Part shown: positions 1 through 8,851 of the stretch, piece after piece | Numbering within the stretch: position 1 is the stretch's first letter | How the letters are laid out: each line of letters opens with the position of its first letter | Origin: JACDAN01 sp963801855 | GTDB lineage: Bacteria; Actinomycetota; Thermoleophilia; Gaiellales; Gaiellaceae | Reading direction: 5' to 3' | Assembly (NCBI GenBank): GCA_963801855.1 | Contig: CAWDGK010000002.1 | Coordinates: 806,001 to 870,000 of the forward strand | DNA: 64,000 nucleotides | Position numbers and translations under genes: made by a program | Notes under the pieces: generated by a model | What the model was told of the DNA's origin: nothing | What the model saw: the letters and a program-made list of their open reading frames with translations, nothing else | Database searches by the model: none

Positions 1-1
1 C

Positions 2-40
2 GCCGAGGAGTTGACGGCGCTTGCAGCCTCTGGCCGGTAG
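2..40 (+). CDS. 3' end of an upstream gene, probably murG (partial)
   Basis: An open frame enters from the left edge and ends at the TAG at 38-40, reading AEELTALAASGR. It overlaps the start of murC by 20 bp. MurG directly before MurC is the usual dcw cluster order, so murG is the likely identity, but only 12 residues are visible and the assignment rests on context. Confidence 0.45.
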   Translation, partial: AEELTALAASGR

Positions 41-1205
41 AGAGCTCCACTTCGTCGGGATCGGCGGTGCCGGGCTCTCCGGCTACGCGCTCCTGGCGCA
101 CGCCTGGGGAGCCAAGGTCTCGGGCTGGGACCGGTTCGAGACGCCGTACCTCGAGCACCTTCCTGAGGAGATCTCCGTGACCATCTCTCCGGAGCCAGAC
201 CTTCCCGACGGTACCGAGGCGATCGTGTCGTCGGCTTTCACGGGCGCTGTTCCCGGCCGCTCGCGCGCCGAGTTCCTCGCCGAGCTCGTGTCGCTCCAGG
301 ACTCGATCGTCGTCGCGGGCGCCCACGGGAAGACGACGACCGCGGCGATGATCGCCTTCGTCCTGGACCGGCTAGGCGAGGATCCCGGATTCCTGATCGG
401 GGCCGATGTTCCCCAGCTCGGTGCGAACGCCCGGGCGGGCTCCGGCTGGCTGGTCGTGGAAGGGGACGAGTCCGACCGGACGATCGAGCAGCTCCGCCCG
501 AAGATCGCGGTCGTCACGAACGTCGACCTCGATCACCACACGGAGTTCGCCTCCCGCTCCGAGGTTGCGGAGTTGTTCGAGCGCTGGCTCGACGATGTCC
601 CGAACGCCGTGCGCGGAGAGGATCTTGCGCCCTACGACGGGGAGCTCAGTGTGACCGGCGAGCACAACCGCCGGAATGCCGCGACGGCACTGGCCGCGCT
701 CGGTCTTGCCGGCGTCGACGGCCGGAGGGCGTGGCCGGTGCTCCGCGAGTTCCGGGGAGCGGGACGGAGATTGGAGGAGATCGGGGTCGCGGGAGACGTT
801 CGGGTCGTGGACGACTATGCCCACCACCCCGCAGAGATCCGGGCGACCCTCGCGGCGCTGCGGGAGCAGGGCGGCGGCCGCATCCTCGTGCTGTTCCAGC
901 CCCACCTGTACTCGCGCACTCGTCATCTCGCGCGCGAGACGGCGGCCGCGCTCGCGCAGGCGGACGTCGTCGCGGTCACCGAGATCTACGGTGCCCGCGA
1001 GGAGCCCGTGGAAGGTGTGAGCGGAAAGCTCGTCGTGGACGCCCTCTCCGAGCTCCGCCCCGGAATGACGATTGGATGGACGCCGCGCGTCGACGAGGGA
1101 GCCCGTTTTCTCGTTCGCCGGGCGCGGCCGGGCGACGTCGTTCTCACGGTGGGGGCAGGCGACGTCGACCGCGCGGCGCCGCTCGTGCTCGAAGAGCTCG
1201 GATGA
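21..1205 (+). CDS. murC: UDP-N-acetylmuramate--L-alanine ligase MurC
   Basis: Cytoplasmic Mur ligase that adds L-alanine to UDP-MurNAc using ATP, the first step of the peptide stem. The N-terminal nucleotide motif (VGIGGAGLSG, about residues 12-21), the ATP-binding loop GAHGKTTTA (100-108), EGDESD and TNVDLDHH in the central domain, and DDYAHHPAEI in the C-terminal domain are all present. At 394 residues it is shorter than typical MurC (about 450-490), mainly because of a compact N-terminal domain and central region. The TTG start at 21 follows GAGGAG at 5-10 and overlaps the upstream gene. The stop overlaps the murB start (ATGA). Confidence 0.93.
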   Translation: MQPLAGRELHFVGIGGAGLSGYALLAHAWGAKVSGWDRFETPYLEHLPEEISVTISPEPDLPDGTEAIVSSAFTGAVPGRSRAEFLAELVSLQDSIVVAGAHGKTTTAAMIAFVLDRLGEDPGFLIGADVPQLGANARAGSGWLVVEGDESDRTIEQLRPKIAVVTNVDLDHHTEFASRSEVAELFERWLDDVPNAVRGEDLAPYDGELSVTGEHNRRNAATALAALGLAGVDGRRAWPVLREFRGAGRRLEEIGVAGDVRVVDDYAHHPAEIRATLAALREQGGGRILVLFQPHLYSRTRHLARETAAALAQADVVAVTEIYGAREEPVEGVSGKLVVDALSELRPGMTIGWTPRVDEGARFLVRRARPGDVVLTVGAGDVDRAAPLVLEELG

Positions 1206-2092
1206 CGATCGAAGAGCAGGTTCCGCTCTCCCGTTTCACCACGCTCGGCACCGGCGGCCCGGCAAGGTGGTTTGCGAGGCCGACGACGCTCGAGGAGATC
1301 GAGGAGGCACTTCGCTGGGCGGCCGAGCGGGAGGCGCCGGTCGCGGTCGTCGGCCTCGGATCCAACCTGCTCGTGGCGGACGAGGGGGTGGACGGCCTGG
1401 TCCTGAAGCTCACCGGTGACCTCGCCGCAGCAGGGACGGAAGGCGAGCTGCTCACGGCCGGTGGCGGTGCGCCGCTGGCGGTCTGTCTCCACCGTGCACG
1501 AGCTGCTTCCCTCGGCGGCCTGGAGTTCGCCTGCGCGATCCCCGGGACGGTCGGTGGCGGAGTCTGGATGAACGCGGGTGCCTACGGGGGTGACATGGCG
1601 GGCGTTCTGGAGCGAGCCCTCGTCGCAGGCGCGGACGGGACGAGCTGGCGGACGCCGCTGGATCTCGGTCTCGAGTACCGACGCTCCTCCCTGCGAAACG
1701 GCGAGGTCGTCGTCAAGGCCGAGTTCCGACTCGCGACACGTCCCGTCGAAGAGATCAAGTCGGCCGTGGCCGAGATGCAGGCTGCGCGGAAGGCCGCCCA
1801 GCCTACGAACAAGCGCACCTTCGGCAGCGTCTTCAAGAATCCCGACCACGAGCTTTCCGCCGGCCGGATGCTCGAGGCATGCGGCCTCCGCGGTCATCGC
1901 ATCGGCGGCGCGCAGATCTCACCGCGCCATGCCAACTTCATCGAGAACGCCGAAGGGGCGCAATCGGCAGACGCCATCGCGCTCATGGCCGAAGCGCGGC
2001 GCCGGGCGCTCGAGGAGTTCGGCGTCGAGCTCCACCACGAAGTGCAGTTGCTGGGGCCGATCGAGCTGCCACCCCCCGGCGCGCCTGTGTAG
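1202..2092 (+). CDS. murB: UDP-N-acetylenolpyruvoylglucosamine reductase MurB
   Basis: FAD-dependent, NADPH-using enzyme that reduces UDP-enolpyruvyl-GlcNAc to UDP-MurNAc in the cytoplasm. The FAD-binding part shows VVGLGSNLLVAD and GTVGGGVWMNAGAYGG. The C-terminal part shows the YRRSS region (near residue 158), GSVFKNP with the catalytic-acid Ser (near 210) and HANFIEN. The length of 296 residues matches the family. The ATG start overlaps the murC stop by 4 nt (ATGA), indicating translational coupling in one operon with murC, ftsQ and probably ftsZ. Confidence 0.94.
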   Translation: MTIEEQVPLSRFTTLGTGGPARWFARPTTLEEIEEALRWAAEREAPVAVVGLGSNLLVADEGVDGLVLKLTGDLAAAGTEGELLTAGGGAPLAVCLHRARAASLGGLEFACAIPGTVGGGVWMNAGAYGGDMAGVLERALVAGADGTSWRTPLDLGLEYRRSSLRNGEVVVKAEFRLATRPVEEIKSAVAEMQAARKAAQPTNKRTFGSVFKNPDHELSAGRMLEACGLRGHRIGGAQISPRHANFIENAEGAQSADAIALMAEARRRALEEFGVELHHEVQLLGPIELPPPGAPV

Positions 2093-2099
2093 GAGCGCC

Positions 2100-2945
2100 A
2101 TGGGCGGCGGCGAAGTTGGGCGGGTGGCCCGCTCGGCCGTCTCGGCGTCCCCTGCTCTCCGTCTGGTCCCCTCCGGCCGGTCGTTGGCGCTCGGCTTCGG
2201 ACTCCTTGCGATCGCCGCCGTGCTGTATGCCGGAGCGAGAGAGACGGCGGTGTTCGCCGTGCACCGGGTCGAGGTCGAGTCGGTGCCGCCGGCACAGCAG
2301 CGGCTGGTCGGCCGGGCACTCGCGGAGCTGGAGGGGGTCAGCCTGCTCCAGGTCGACGGGTCTGCGATTCAGCGCCACCTCGACAAGCTCCCTCACGTTC
2401 ATCTGCTGGGCTACGACCGCGCGTTCCCGAACGGCTTGCGGGTGGAAGTGAGCGTCGAGCGCCCCGCTGCGGTGCTTCGTCGTGGAGGTGAGCGGTGGCT
2501 CGTTTCAGCGGAGGGGCGTGTCCTGCGCAAGCTCGAACGTCGTCTTCGTCGCCCTCTCCCCGTCGTGTGGCTCGAACGGTCTATCGAGCCGGAGATCGGA
2601 ACGATCCTTGGGGCAGCGGAGCCGGCCCGCGCGGTCCGCGCCGTTGCTGCGATCGGGGCCGCCGCCCCGGGCATGGCTCGACGGGTTTGGTACGTCAAGG
2701 CGGGGGAGGCCGGAACGATGACCGCCGTCCTCGATGACAGCTTCGAGGTTCGCCTGGGGCGGGGGAATGACCTCCCGCTCAAGCTTGCCGTGGCGACCCG
2801 AGTGCTCTCGACAATGCGGCGTGAGGGGGCGATCGGCGCCTACCTCGACGTCAGCGTCCCCGAGCGTCCAGTGGTTGGCGCAACTCTCGAGTCTCAGGTT
2901 GAGCCTGAGACAACTGCGACTGATTCGGCGTTGACAGCCGAATAA
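2100..2945 (+). CDS. ftsQ: Cell division protein FtsQ/DivIB family
   Basis: A bitopic membrane protein of the divisome that links FtsL/FtsB with the septal synthase. It has a basic N-terminus, one hydrophobic segment (around residues 30-48), then a POTRA-like stretch beginning VFAVHRVEVESV and the segment NGLRVEVSVERPAAVLRRG, followed by a beta-rich C-terminal domain. It is 281 residues long. The position between murB and ftsZ is the standard dcw location and supports the call more than sequence identity does. The last 15 bp contain the -35 box of the ftsZ promoter. Confidence 0.85.
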   Translation: MGGGEVGRVARSAVSASPALRLVPSGRSLALGFGLLAIAAVLYAGARETAVFAVHRVEVESVPPAQQRLVGRALAELEGVSLLQVDGSAIQRHLDKLPHVHLLGYDRAFPNGLRVEVSVERPAAVLRRGGERWLVSAEGRVLRKLERRLRRPLPVVWLERSIEPEIGTILGAAEPARAVRAVAAIGAAAPGMARRVWYVKAGEAGTMTAVLDDSFEVRLGRGNDLPLKLAVATRVLSTMRREGAIGAYLDVSVPERPVVGATLESQVEPETTATDSALTAE

Positions 2946-2959
2946 ATCGTCCCTACCCT
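2931..2959 (+). promoter_or_regulatory. Sigma-70-type promoter for ftsZ
   Basis: A consensus -35 TTGACA (2931-2936) is followed after exactly 17 bp by TACCCT (2954-2959). The -35 box lies inside the last codons of ftsQ. Transcription would begin near 2966 and give ftsZ a leader of about 50 nt that carries a Shine-Dalgarno sequence (GAGGTGGAGG, 3004-3013). This would allow ftsZ expression independent of the upstream mur genes. Confidence 0.65.
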
Positions 2960-3017
2960 GGGGCGTTCACTGGCTCACGAACGTACGAGCTACAGTCGAG
3001 CTTGAGGTGGAGGAACG

Positions 3018-4094
3018 TTGAGCGTACGCGATCAGACAGGGAATTACCTTGCAGTCATCAAGGTCGTCGGTGTCGGCGGCGGAGGCTCCAACGCGGTCAA
3101 CCGCATGGTTGATGCGGGACTCTCCGGCGTCGAGTTCATCGCTGCCAACACGGACGCCCAGGCGCTCCTCGTCGTCGATGCGGACATGAAGGTCCACATC
3201 GGAGCCGAGTCGACGCGCGGCCTCGGTGCGGGCGCAAACCCGGAGGTCGGTCAGAACGCGGCGCACGAGAGCCGTGACGAGCTGAAGGACGTGCTCAAGG
3301 GAGCGGACATGGTGTTCGTGACCGCGGGCGAGGGTGGTGGGACCGGAACCGGCGGAGCCCCCGTCGTCGCCGAGATCGCCCGGGAGTTGGGCGCGCTCAC
3401 GGTCGGAGTCGTCACCCGGCCGTTCGCGTTCGAAGGACGCAAGCGATCCGATCAGGCGACCGCGGGCATCGAGGAGTTGCGGGACCGGGTCGACACGCTG
3501 ATCGTGATCGAGAACGACCGCCTGCTCCAGGTCGTCGAGAAGCGGACGTCGATCGTCGACGCGTTCAAGATGGCCGACGACATCCTCCGCCAGGGCGTCC
3601 AGGGAATCACCGACCTCATCACGGTGCCCGGGATCGTCAACCTCGACTTCGCCGATGTGCGGGCGATCATGGCGGACGCCGGATCGGCGCTCATGGGCAT
3701 CGGCATCGCGTCCGGGGAGAACCGGGCCGCGGAAGCCGCGCACACCGCCGTGTCCTCGCCGCTCCTCGAGTCGTCGATCGAAGGCGCGACGGGAATCCTG
3801 TTGAACATCAGCGGCCCGCCGGACATGGGTCTCTTCGAGGTGAACGAGGCGGCCGAGGTCGTGACCGGAGCGGCGGATCAGAACGCGAACGTCATCTTCG
3901 GAGCGGTGATCGACGACGCCCTCAAGGACGAGGTCCGGGTCACCGTCATCGCAACCGGATTCGGCCCCTCGGCCCACCGGCGCCGACGGCGAACGACGGT
4001 CAGCGAAGAGACTCCTGTCGCGGAGCCTGCCGAGCGGGAGCGCTTCGAGATCGAAGACGACGCACTCGAAGTGCCCTCGTTCCTCCGCGACTAG
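3018..4094 (+). CDS. ftsZ: Cell division GTPase FtsZ
   Basis: Tubulin-like GTPase that forms the Z ring. The N-terminal GGGGSNAVNRM motif, the tubulin signature GGGTGTG (near residues 105-111), and the T7-loop region with NLDFADVRAIM are all present. The C-terminal conserved peptide EVPSFLRD, which binds FtsA/SepF-type partners, ends the protein. The length is 358 residues. The TTG start at 3018 is chosen because GGAGG stands at a normal distance upstream (3009-3013). Confidence 0.97.
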   Translation: MSVRDQTGNYLAVIKVVGVGGGGSNAVNRMVDAGLSGVEFIAANTDAQALLVVDADMKVHIGAESTRGLGAGANPEVGQNAAHESRDELKDVLKGADMVFVTAGEGGGTGTGGAPVVAEIARELGALTVGVVTRPFAFEGRKRSDQATAGIEELRDRVDTLIVIENDRLLQVVEKRTSIVDAFKMADDILRQGVQGITDLITVPGIVNLDFADVRAIMADAGSALMGIGIASGENRAAEAAHTAVSSPLLESSIEGATGILLNISGPPDMGLFEVNEAAEVVTGAADQNANVIFGAVIDDALKDEVRVTVIATGFGPSAHRRRRRTTVSEETPVAEPAERERFEIEDDALEVPSFLRD

Positions 4095-4135
4095 GCGCGG
4101 GGCGAGGAGGACACCCGGCGGTAGCATCCGGCGTC

Positions 4136-5188
4136 GTGCAGACGCTGAACCGAACCCCGCTCTTCGAGCGGCATACGGCCCTCGGCGCGCGCATGGTTCC
4201 CTTCGCCGGCTGGGAGATGCCGGTGCAGTACGAGGGAGTGATTCCCGAGCATCGCGCCGTCCGCGGTGACTCAGGCGTCTTCGACGTCTCTCATATGGGC
4301 GAGCTCGAGGTCGAGGGCCCGAAGGCCCACGCCTTCCTCCAGTCGGTCCTCTCGAACGATCTGGACCGAATCGAGCCCGGGCAAGCCCAGTACACGCTGC
4401 TCACGAACGAACGTGGCGGAATCGTCGACGACCTGATCGCGTACCGGCTCGAGGCCGGCCGCTATCTCCTGATCGTGAACGCCTCGAATCGCGAGGCAGA
4501 CTTCGAGTGGCTCAAGGAGCGCGAGCTTCCCGGCTCCGACGTGCGCGATCTTTCCGACGACTACGCGCTCCTCGCCGTCCAGGGGCCTCGGTCGCTCGAG
4601 CGGCTGGGTCTCGACGAAGCACCTCCGTTCACCTTCGCCGAGGGCGAGGTGCAGGGGATCGAGTGCATGGTCAACCGCACCGGGTACACAGGCGAGCGCG
4701 GCGTCGAGCTGATGGTGCCCGCGGAAGACGGCCCGGCACTCTGGGACGCCGTCGTCGGCCGGGGAGTAACGCCCGCCGGCCTCGGTGCGCGGGACACCCT
4801 GCGCCTCGAGGTTTGCTACCCGCTGCACGGGAACGACATCGGCCCAGAGCTGGATCCGATCTCCGCCGGCCTCGGCTGGGTCTGCGCGCTCGAGAAGGAA
4901 TTCACCGGAGTCTCGGAACTGAGACGACTGAAAGAGGAGGGCCCCGACCGCAAGCTCGCGGCGTTCGTCATGGAGGACGCGGGCATTCCCAGGCAGGGCA
5001 TGTCCATCGAGGGCGGCGGCGAGGTCACCTCCGGCACGCACTCACCGATGCTCGACAAGGGCATCGGGATGGGCTACGTGCCGGCGGCGCAGGCGGAGCC
5101 GGGCACCGATGTGACGATCGACCTTCGGGGCCGCTCCCGCCGAGCCCGGGTCGTGAAGAAGCCGATCTACAAACCGCAGGAGGACTGA
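4136..5188 (+). CDS. gcvT: Glycine cleavage system T protein (aminomethyltransferase)
   Basis: Transfers the methylene group from the aminomethyl-lipoyl H protein to tetrahydrofolate and releases ammonia. The protein shows the family's N-terminal segment (FAGWEMPVQYEG), DVSHMGE, NASNREADFEWL and the folate-site region YTGERGVEL, with a glycine-rich C-terminal barrel. It is 350 residues long. It is the first gene of gcvT-gcvH-gcvPA-gcvPB. A -10 box TAGCAT (4122-4127) lies 8 nt before the GTG start, so the operon mRNA is probably leaderless. There is therefore no room for the glycine riboswitch often found before gcvT. Confidence 0.95.
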   Translation: MQTLNRTPLFERHTALGARMVPFAGWEMPVQYEGVIPEHRAVRGDSGVFDVSHMGELEVEGPKAHAFLQSVLSNDLDRIEPGQAQYTLLTNERGGIVDDLIAYRLEAGRYLLIVNASNREADFEWLKERELPGSDVRDLSDDYALLAVQGPRSLERLGLDEAPPFTFAEGEVQGIECMVNRTGYTGERGVELMVPAEDGPALWDAVVGRGVTPAGLGARDTLRLEVCYPLHGNDIGPELDPISAGLGWVCALEKEFTGVSELRRLKEEGPDRKLAAFVMEDAGIPRQGMSIEGGGEVTSGTHSPMLDKGIGMGYVPAAQAEPGTDVTIDLRGRSRRARVVKKPIYKPQED

Positions 5189-5583
5189 TGGCCGCTGCCG
5201 AGAGCTACCCCGACGAGCTGCGCTACCACGCCGAGCACGACTGGGCCCGGGTCGAGGGCGACGAAGCCGTGTTGGGCGTCACCTGGTACGCCCAGGACGC
5301 GCTTGGGGAGCTCGTCCACTACGAGCCGCCCGAGGCGGGCGCGACGATCGCGAAGGACGGAATCTACGGCGAGGTCGAATCCGTGAAGGCCGTGTCCGAT
5401 CTCGTGTCGCCGCTGTCCGGCGAGGTCATCGAGGTGAACCAGAAGACCGTCGATGCACCCGAGACCGTCAACGAGGATCCGTACGGCGAGGGCTGGCTCG
5501 TCCGGATTCGGATGACCGATCAGTCCGAGGCGGAGGGCCTCCTCGACGCCGGGGCGTACAGGGCGCTGCTCGCCGATCAGTGA
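5188..5583 (+). CDS. gcvH: Glycine cleavage system H protein (lipoyl carrier)
   Basis: Small lipoyl-carrying shuttle between the P, T and L proteins of the glycine cleavage complex. The sequence is 131 residues with the lipoylated lysine in ESVKAVSD (K67) and the flanking GIYGEVESVK and PLSGEVIEVN strands typical of the fold. The ATG at 5188 overlaps the gcvT stop (TGATG) and its own stop overlaps the gcvPA start, so the four genes are tightly coupled. No gene for the L protein (lipoamide dehydrogenase) is present in the window. Confidence 0.96.
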   Translation: MAAAESYPDELRYHAEHDWARVEGDEAVLGVTWYAQDALGELVHYEPPEAGATIAKDGIYGEVESVKAVSDLVSPLSGEVIEVNQKTVDAPETVNEDPYGEGWLVRIRMTDQSEAEGLLDAGAYRALLADQ

Positions 5584-6902
5584 CGTACTCGACGCTGACC
5601 GACGCCGATCGCGAGGCGATGCTCGAGACGATCGGCGTCGCGAGCATCGCGGAACTCTTCCGCGAGGTCCCGGCCGGCGTCCGCCTCGACAGGCCGCTTG
5701 ACTTCGGCGACCCGCTGACCGAGCAGGAGATCCTCGAGCGGCTCGAGGAGCTTGCTGCGAGAAACGTTCACGCAGGTGAGGAGGTCTCGTTCGTCGGCGC
5801 CGGGGTCTACGACCACTACGTGCCTGCGGTGGCGGACTACATCCTCGGGCGCGGCGAGTTCCTGACGGCCTACACGCCGTACCAACCGGAGATGAGCCAG
5901 GGCGTTCTGCAGGCGATCTTCGAGTACCAGACGGTCATTTGCGAGTTGACGGGGATGGACGTCTCCAACGCCTCGGGCTACGACGGAACGACGGTCGCCG
6001 CCGACGCCTGTTACGTCGCAAAGCACGCCACCGGCCGGGCGAAAATCGTCCTGGCCGAGACCGTCAACCCGCAGGTCAGGCAAGTCGTGAGAACGTACGC
6101 GCCGGGGTTCGGGATGGAGGTCGTGGACGTCCCGCACCGCGACGGCGTCATCGATCCCGAGGAGCTTCGAGCCGCCGCCGAGGACGCCGCCTGCGTGATC
6201 TTCCAGCAGCCGAACTTCTTCGGCTGCCTCGAGCCGGCTCCCGATCTCGCGGCAGCGGCGAACGACGCCGGCGCCCTGCCGATCGCGCACGTCGACCCCA
6301 TGTCGCTGGGCGTGCTCGAGGCCCCGGCCAAGTACGGGTGCGCGATCGCCATCGGCGAGGGGCAGGGGGCGGGCAACCCGCTCTCCTTCGGCGGACCGCA
6401 CTACGGGTTCATCGCCGCGCGCGAGGAGTTCACACGGCGCATGCCCGGCCGGATCGTGGGCGAGACGACCGACGTCCGCGGCAAACGCGGCTACGTCCTC
6501 ACGTTGCAGACGAGGGAGCAGCACATCCGCCGGGAGAAGGCGACGTCGAACATCACGACCAACCAGACCCTGCTTGCTCTGGGCGGCCTCATCACTCTCT
6601 GTTGGCTGGGTCCCGAAGGGCTGCGTGAGGTGGGGGAGACCTGCATGGCCCTTGCCGAGCATGCCAAGGAGCGCCTCGATCTTCCGCTCGTGTTTCCGGA
6701 ACAGACAACATTCAAGGAGTTTGCCGTACGCGTCGGACGACCCGCGCAGGCTGCGATTCGCGAGGCCCGAACGCACGGCGTCAATCCTGGCTACCCGCTC
6801 GGGCGCGACTACTCGGGCATGGACGACGCCGTGCTCGTCGCCCTGACCGAGCGCCGGAGCCTCGAAGACATCGACCGGCTGGCCGAGGCGCTCGCGGCAT
6901 GA
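5580..6902 (+). CDS. gcvPA: Glycine dehydrogenase (decarboxylating) subunit 1
   Basis: N-terminal half of the split, two-subunit P protein, which decarboxylates glycine with PLP and passes the aminomethyl group to GcvH. It has 440 residues with the family segments FVGAGVYDHYVPA, YTPYQPEMSQG and a C-terminal YPLGRDYSG. This subunit resembles the PLP fold but the cofactor lysine sits in the partner subunit. The GTG start at 5580 overlaps the gcvH stop by 4 nt (GTGA). The end overlaps the gcvPB start by 4 nt. Confidence 0.95.
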   Translation: MTYSTLTDADREAMLETIGVASIAELFREVPAGVRLDRPLDFGDPLTEQEILERLEELAARNVHAGEEVSFVGAGVYDHYVPAVADYILGRGEFLTAYTPYQPEMSQGVLQAIFEYQTVICELTGMDVSNASGYDGTTVAADACYVAKHATGRAKIVLAETVNPQVRQVVRTYAPGFGMEVVDVPHRDGVIDPEELRAAAEDAACVIFQQPNFFGCLEPAPDLAAAANDAGALPIAHVDPMSLGVLEAPAKYGCAIAIGEGQGAGNPLSFGGPHYGFIAAREEFTRRMPGRIVGETTDVRGKRGYVLTLQTREQHIRREKATSNITTNQTLLALGGLITLCWLGPEGLREVGETCMALAEHAKERLDLPLVFPEQTTFKEFAVRVGRPAQAAIREARTHGVNPGYPLGRDYSGMDDAVLVALTERRSLEDIDRLAEALAA

Positions 6903-8401
6903 AGCTCGTCTTCGAGCACTCGCACCGCGGCCAGCGAGCCGGCCGGGTCCCGCGTCCCGAAGGCCTCACTCCGCCTCCGGTTCCTGAAGGGCTTGGCCGT
7001 GAGCGCGCTGCCCGTCTACCCGAGATCCCGGAAGTGGAGCTCGTCCGTCACTTCACGAAGCTGACGACCAGGAACTTCGGGATCGACACGGGCTTCTACC
7101 CACTTGGTTCCTGCACCATGAAGTACAACCCGCGGATCAACGAGCGGGTTGCCGCCTTGCCGGGCTTCCGCGACCTTCATCCGCATCAGGACGAAGAGGG
7201 CGCCCAGGGCGCGCTCGAGCTGATGCACGACCTCCAGGAGATGCTCGTCGAGATCACCGGCCTCGACGCCGTCTCGCTTCAACCCGCGGCCGGCTCGCAG
7301 GGCGAGCTGACCGGCCTGATGTTGATGCGCGCCTACTTCGCGGATCGCGGCGAGGCGGAGCAGCGTCGCACGATCGTCGTCGCGGACACCGCGCACGGGA
7401 CGAATCCGGCGAGCGTGACGATGGCGGGGTACGAGCTCCAGAAGGTGGCAACAGACGCCCGCGGCAACATCGACCTCGACGACCTCCGCACGCGGGTCGA
7501 CGAGTCGACCGCCGGGCTGATGCTCACGAACCCCTCGACGCTCGGTCTCTTCGACGAGCACATCGAAGAGGTGTCGAAGATCTTTCACGAAGTGGGCGCC
7601 CTTCTGTACTACGACGGCGCCAATCTGAACGCGGTCTGTGGCATCTCGCGCCCGGGCGACATGGGCTTCGACATCGTCCACATCAACCTGCACAAGACGT
7701 TTTCCCAGCCCCACGGCGGCGGCGGGCCCGGAGGCGGGCCGATCGCAGTCCGAGCGCGCCTCGAGCCGTTCCTGCCGGTGCCGGCGGTCGTTCGGGACGG
7801 GAACCGGTTCTCGCTCGACTACGACCGCCCGAAATCGATCGGGAAGGTTCGCGCGTTCACCGGGCCGTTCGGTGTCTTCGTCCGCTCCTATGCGTTCATG
7901 CTCGCGTGGGGCAGGGAGCTGCGTGCGATGTCGGAGGACGCAGTGCTGAACGCGAACTACCTCCTCGCTCGGCTGAAGGACGCCTACGACCTGCCGTTCG
8001 ACCGCCTGTGCATGCACGAGTTCGTCCTCTCGGCGCGGACGCTCAAGAAGGAGCACGGCATCACCGCCCTGGACGTGGCCAAACGGCTCATGGACTACGA
8101 CTTCCACCCTCCGACGATCTACTTCCCGCTGATCGTCCCGGAGGCCTTGATGGTCGAGCCGACCGAGACGGAGACGAAGGAGAGGCTGGATGCGTTCGCC
8201 GATGCGATGCTGGCGATCGCGCGCGAGGCGGCCGAGGAGCCGCAGACGCTGAAGGACGCGCCGCACCACCGCCCGGTCGGCCGGCTGGACGAGGTCAAAG
8301 CGGCGAAGCGGGCAATCGTCCGCTATCGCTTCGAAGACCACCCCGACCTGAGCGACGAGCCCGCCACGGCGGCCGAAGTCGAAGCCCCGAAGGGGGTCTA
8401 G
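6899..8401 (+). CDS. gcvPB: Glycine dehydrogenase (decarboxylating) subunit 2
   Basis: PLP-bearing half of the split P protein of glycine cleavage. The cofactor lysine is K266 in HINLHKTFSQPHGGGGPG, the glycine-rich loop follows directly, and GSCTMKYNPR marks the N-terminal region. It has 500 residues, a normal length. It is the last gene of the operon. Two perfect hairpins follow before the next gene, which is on the opposite strand, so transcription from both sides should end there. Confidence 0.95.
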   Translation: MKLVFEHSHRGQRAGRVPRPEGLTPPPVPEGLGRERAARLPEIPEVELVRHFTKLTTRNFGIDTGFYPLGSCTMKYNPRINERVAALPGFRDLHPHQDEEGAQGALELMHDLQEMLVEITGLDAVSLQPAAGSQGELTGLMLMRAYFADRGEAEQRRTIVVADTAHGTNPASVTMAGYELQKVATDARGNIDLDDLRTRVDESTAGLMLTNPSTLGLFDEHIEEVSKIFHEVGALLYYDGANLNAVCGISRPGDMGFDIVHINLHKTFSQPHGGGGPGGGPIAVRARLEPFLPVPAVVRDGNRFSLDYDRPKSIGKVRAFTGPFGVFVRSYAFMLAWGRELRAMSEDAVLNANYLLARLKDAYDLPFDRLCMHEFVLSARTLKKEHGITALDVAKRLMDYDFHPPTIYFPLIVPEALMVEPTETETKERLDAFADAMLAIAREAAEEPQTLKDAPHHRPVGRLDEVKAAKRAIVRYRFEDHPDLSDEPATAAEVEAPKGV

Positions 8402-8411
8402 TTCTTCCGTC

Positions 8412-8436
8412 GCGGAACGGGCTCTGCCCGTTCCGC
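8412..8436. terminator. Stem-loop after the gcv operon
   Basis: A perfect 10-bp inverted repeat, GCGGAACGGG and CCCGTTCCGC, encloses the loop CTCTG, starting 10 nt after the gcvPB stop. No strong T tract follows, so it may act as a Rho-dependent or RNA-stabilising hairpin. Confidence 0.5.
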
Positions 8437-8520
8437 TCGATGGCGTTCGTGCGTTCGGGAGCCGTCTCGCAAGCGACGGCCGCGCCGCGCGGCGCGGAGC
8501 GCCGCCCGGCTTCCGGAGGT

Positions 8521-8546
8521 CGCTGAAAGTCGCGAGACTTTCAGCG
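8521..8546. terminator. Stem-loop between convergent genes
   Basis: A perfect 11-bp inverted repeat, CGCTGAAAGTC and GACTTTCAGCG, encloses the tetraloop GCGA. It lies 18 bp beyond the stop of the minus-strand gene at 8564-8770 and faces the gcv operon on the other side, so it could serve both directions. Confidence 0.5.
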
Positions 8547-8563
8547 AAGCGAGACGCGGAGCG

Positions 8564-8770
8564 TCAAAGCAAGTCGGTGTCGTCCGGTATCTCGCCTCGA
8601 CGCTGCATGAGCAGCCAGACGACGCCGCCGACGACGGGAATGAAGACGAGCATTCGGAGCTCCGCCCACGCGGCTGCGAGCCACACGATGCCGAGCGCGA
8701 TCCACGCTCCACGTCGGACGAGGTAATCGTCCCTGACCAGTTGCCACAGAGAAGCCGCTGCGGTGTTCAT
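8564..8770 (-). CDS. Small membrane protein, function unknown
   Basis: 68 residues with two adjacent hydrophobic segments, roughly residues 21-37 (AWIALGIVWLAAAWAEL) and 39-54 (MLVFIPVVGGVVWLLM), and a short acidic tail ending IPDDTDLL. A clear Shine-Dalgarno sequence, AAAGGGGAA, lies a few nt before the ATG, which supports a real gene. Hairpins follow its stop. I do not recognise the family. It is divergent from the ankyrin gene, with 81 bp between them. Confidence 0.6.
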   Translation of the reverse strand: MNTAAASLWQLVRDDYLVRRGAWIALGIVWLAAAWAELRMLVFIPVVGGVVWLLMQRRGEIPDDTDLL

Positions 8771-8851
8771 GCCGCTTCCCCTTTCGTTGCTGTTCTCTGA
8801 GATCGGCGCCGTTGTCGGCGCGCGTATCCCTCATCCGGTGAGAATCCGCGC

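Noticed and set aside
4095..4135. A glycine riboswitch before gcvT.
   Set aside because: Only 41 bp separate ftsZ and gcvT, with a -10 box 8 nt before the start codon, so there is no leader in which a tandem glycine riboswitch could fit.
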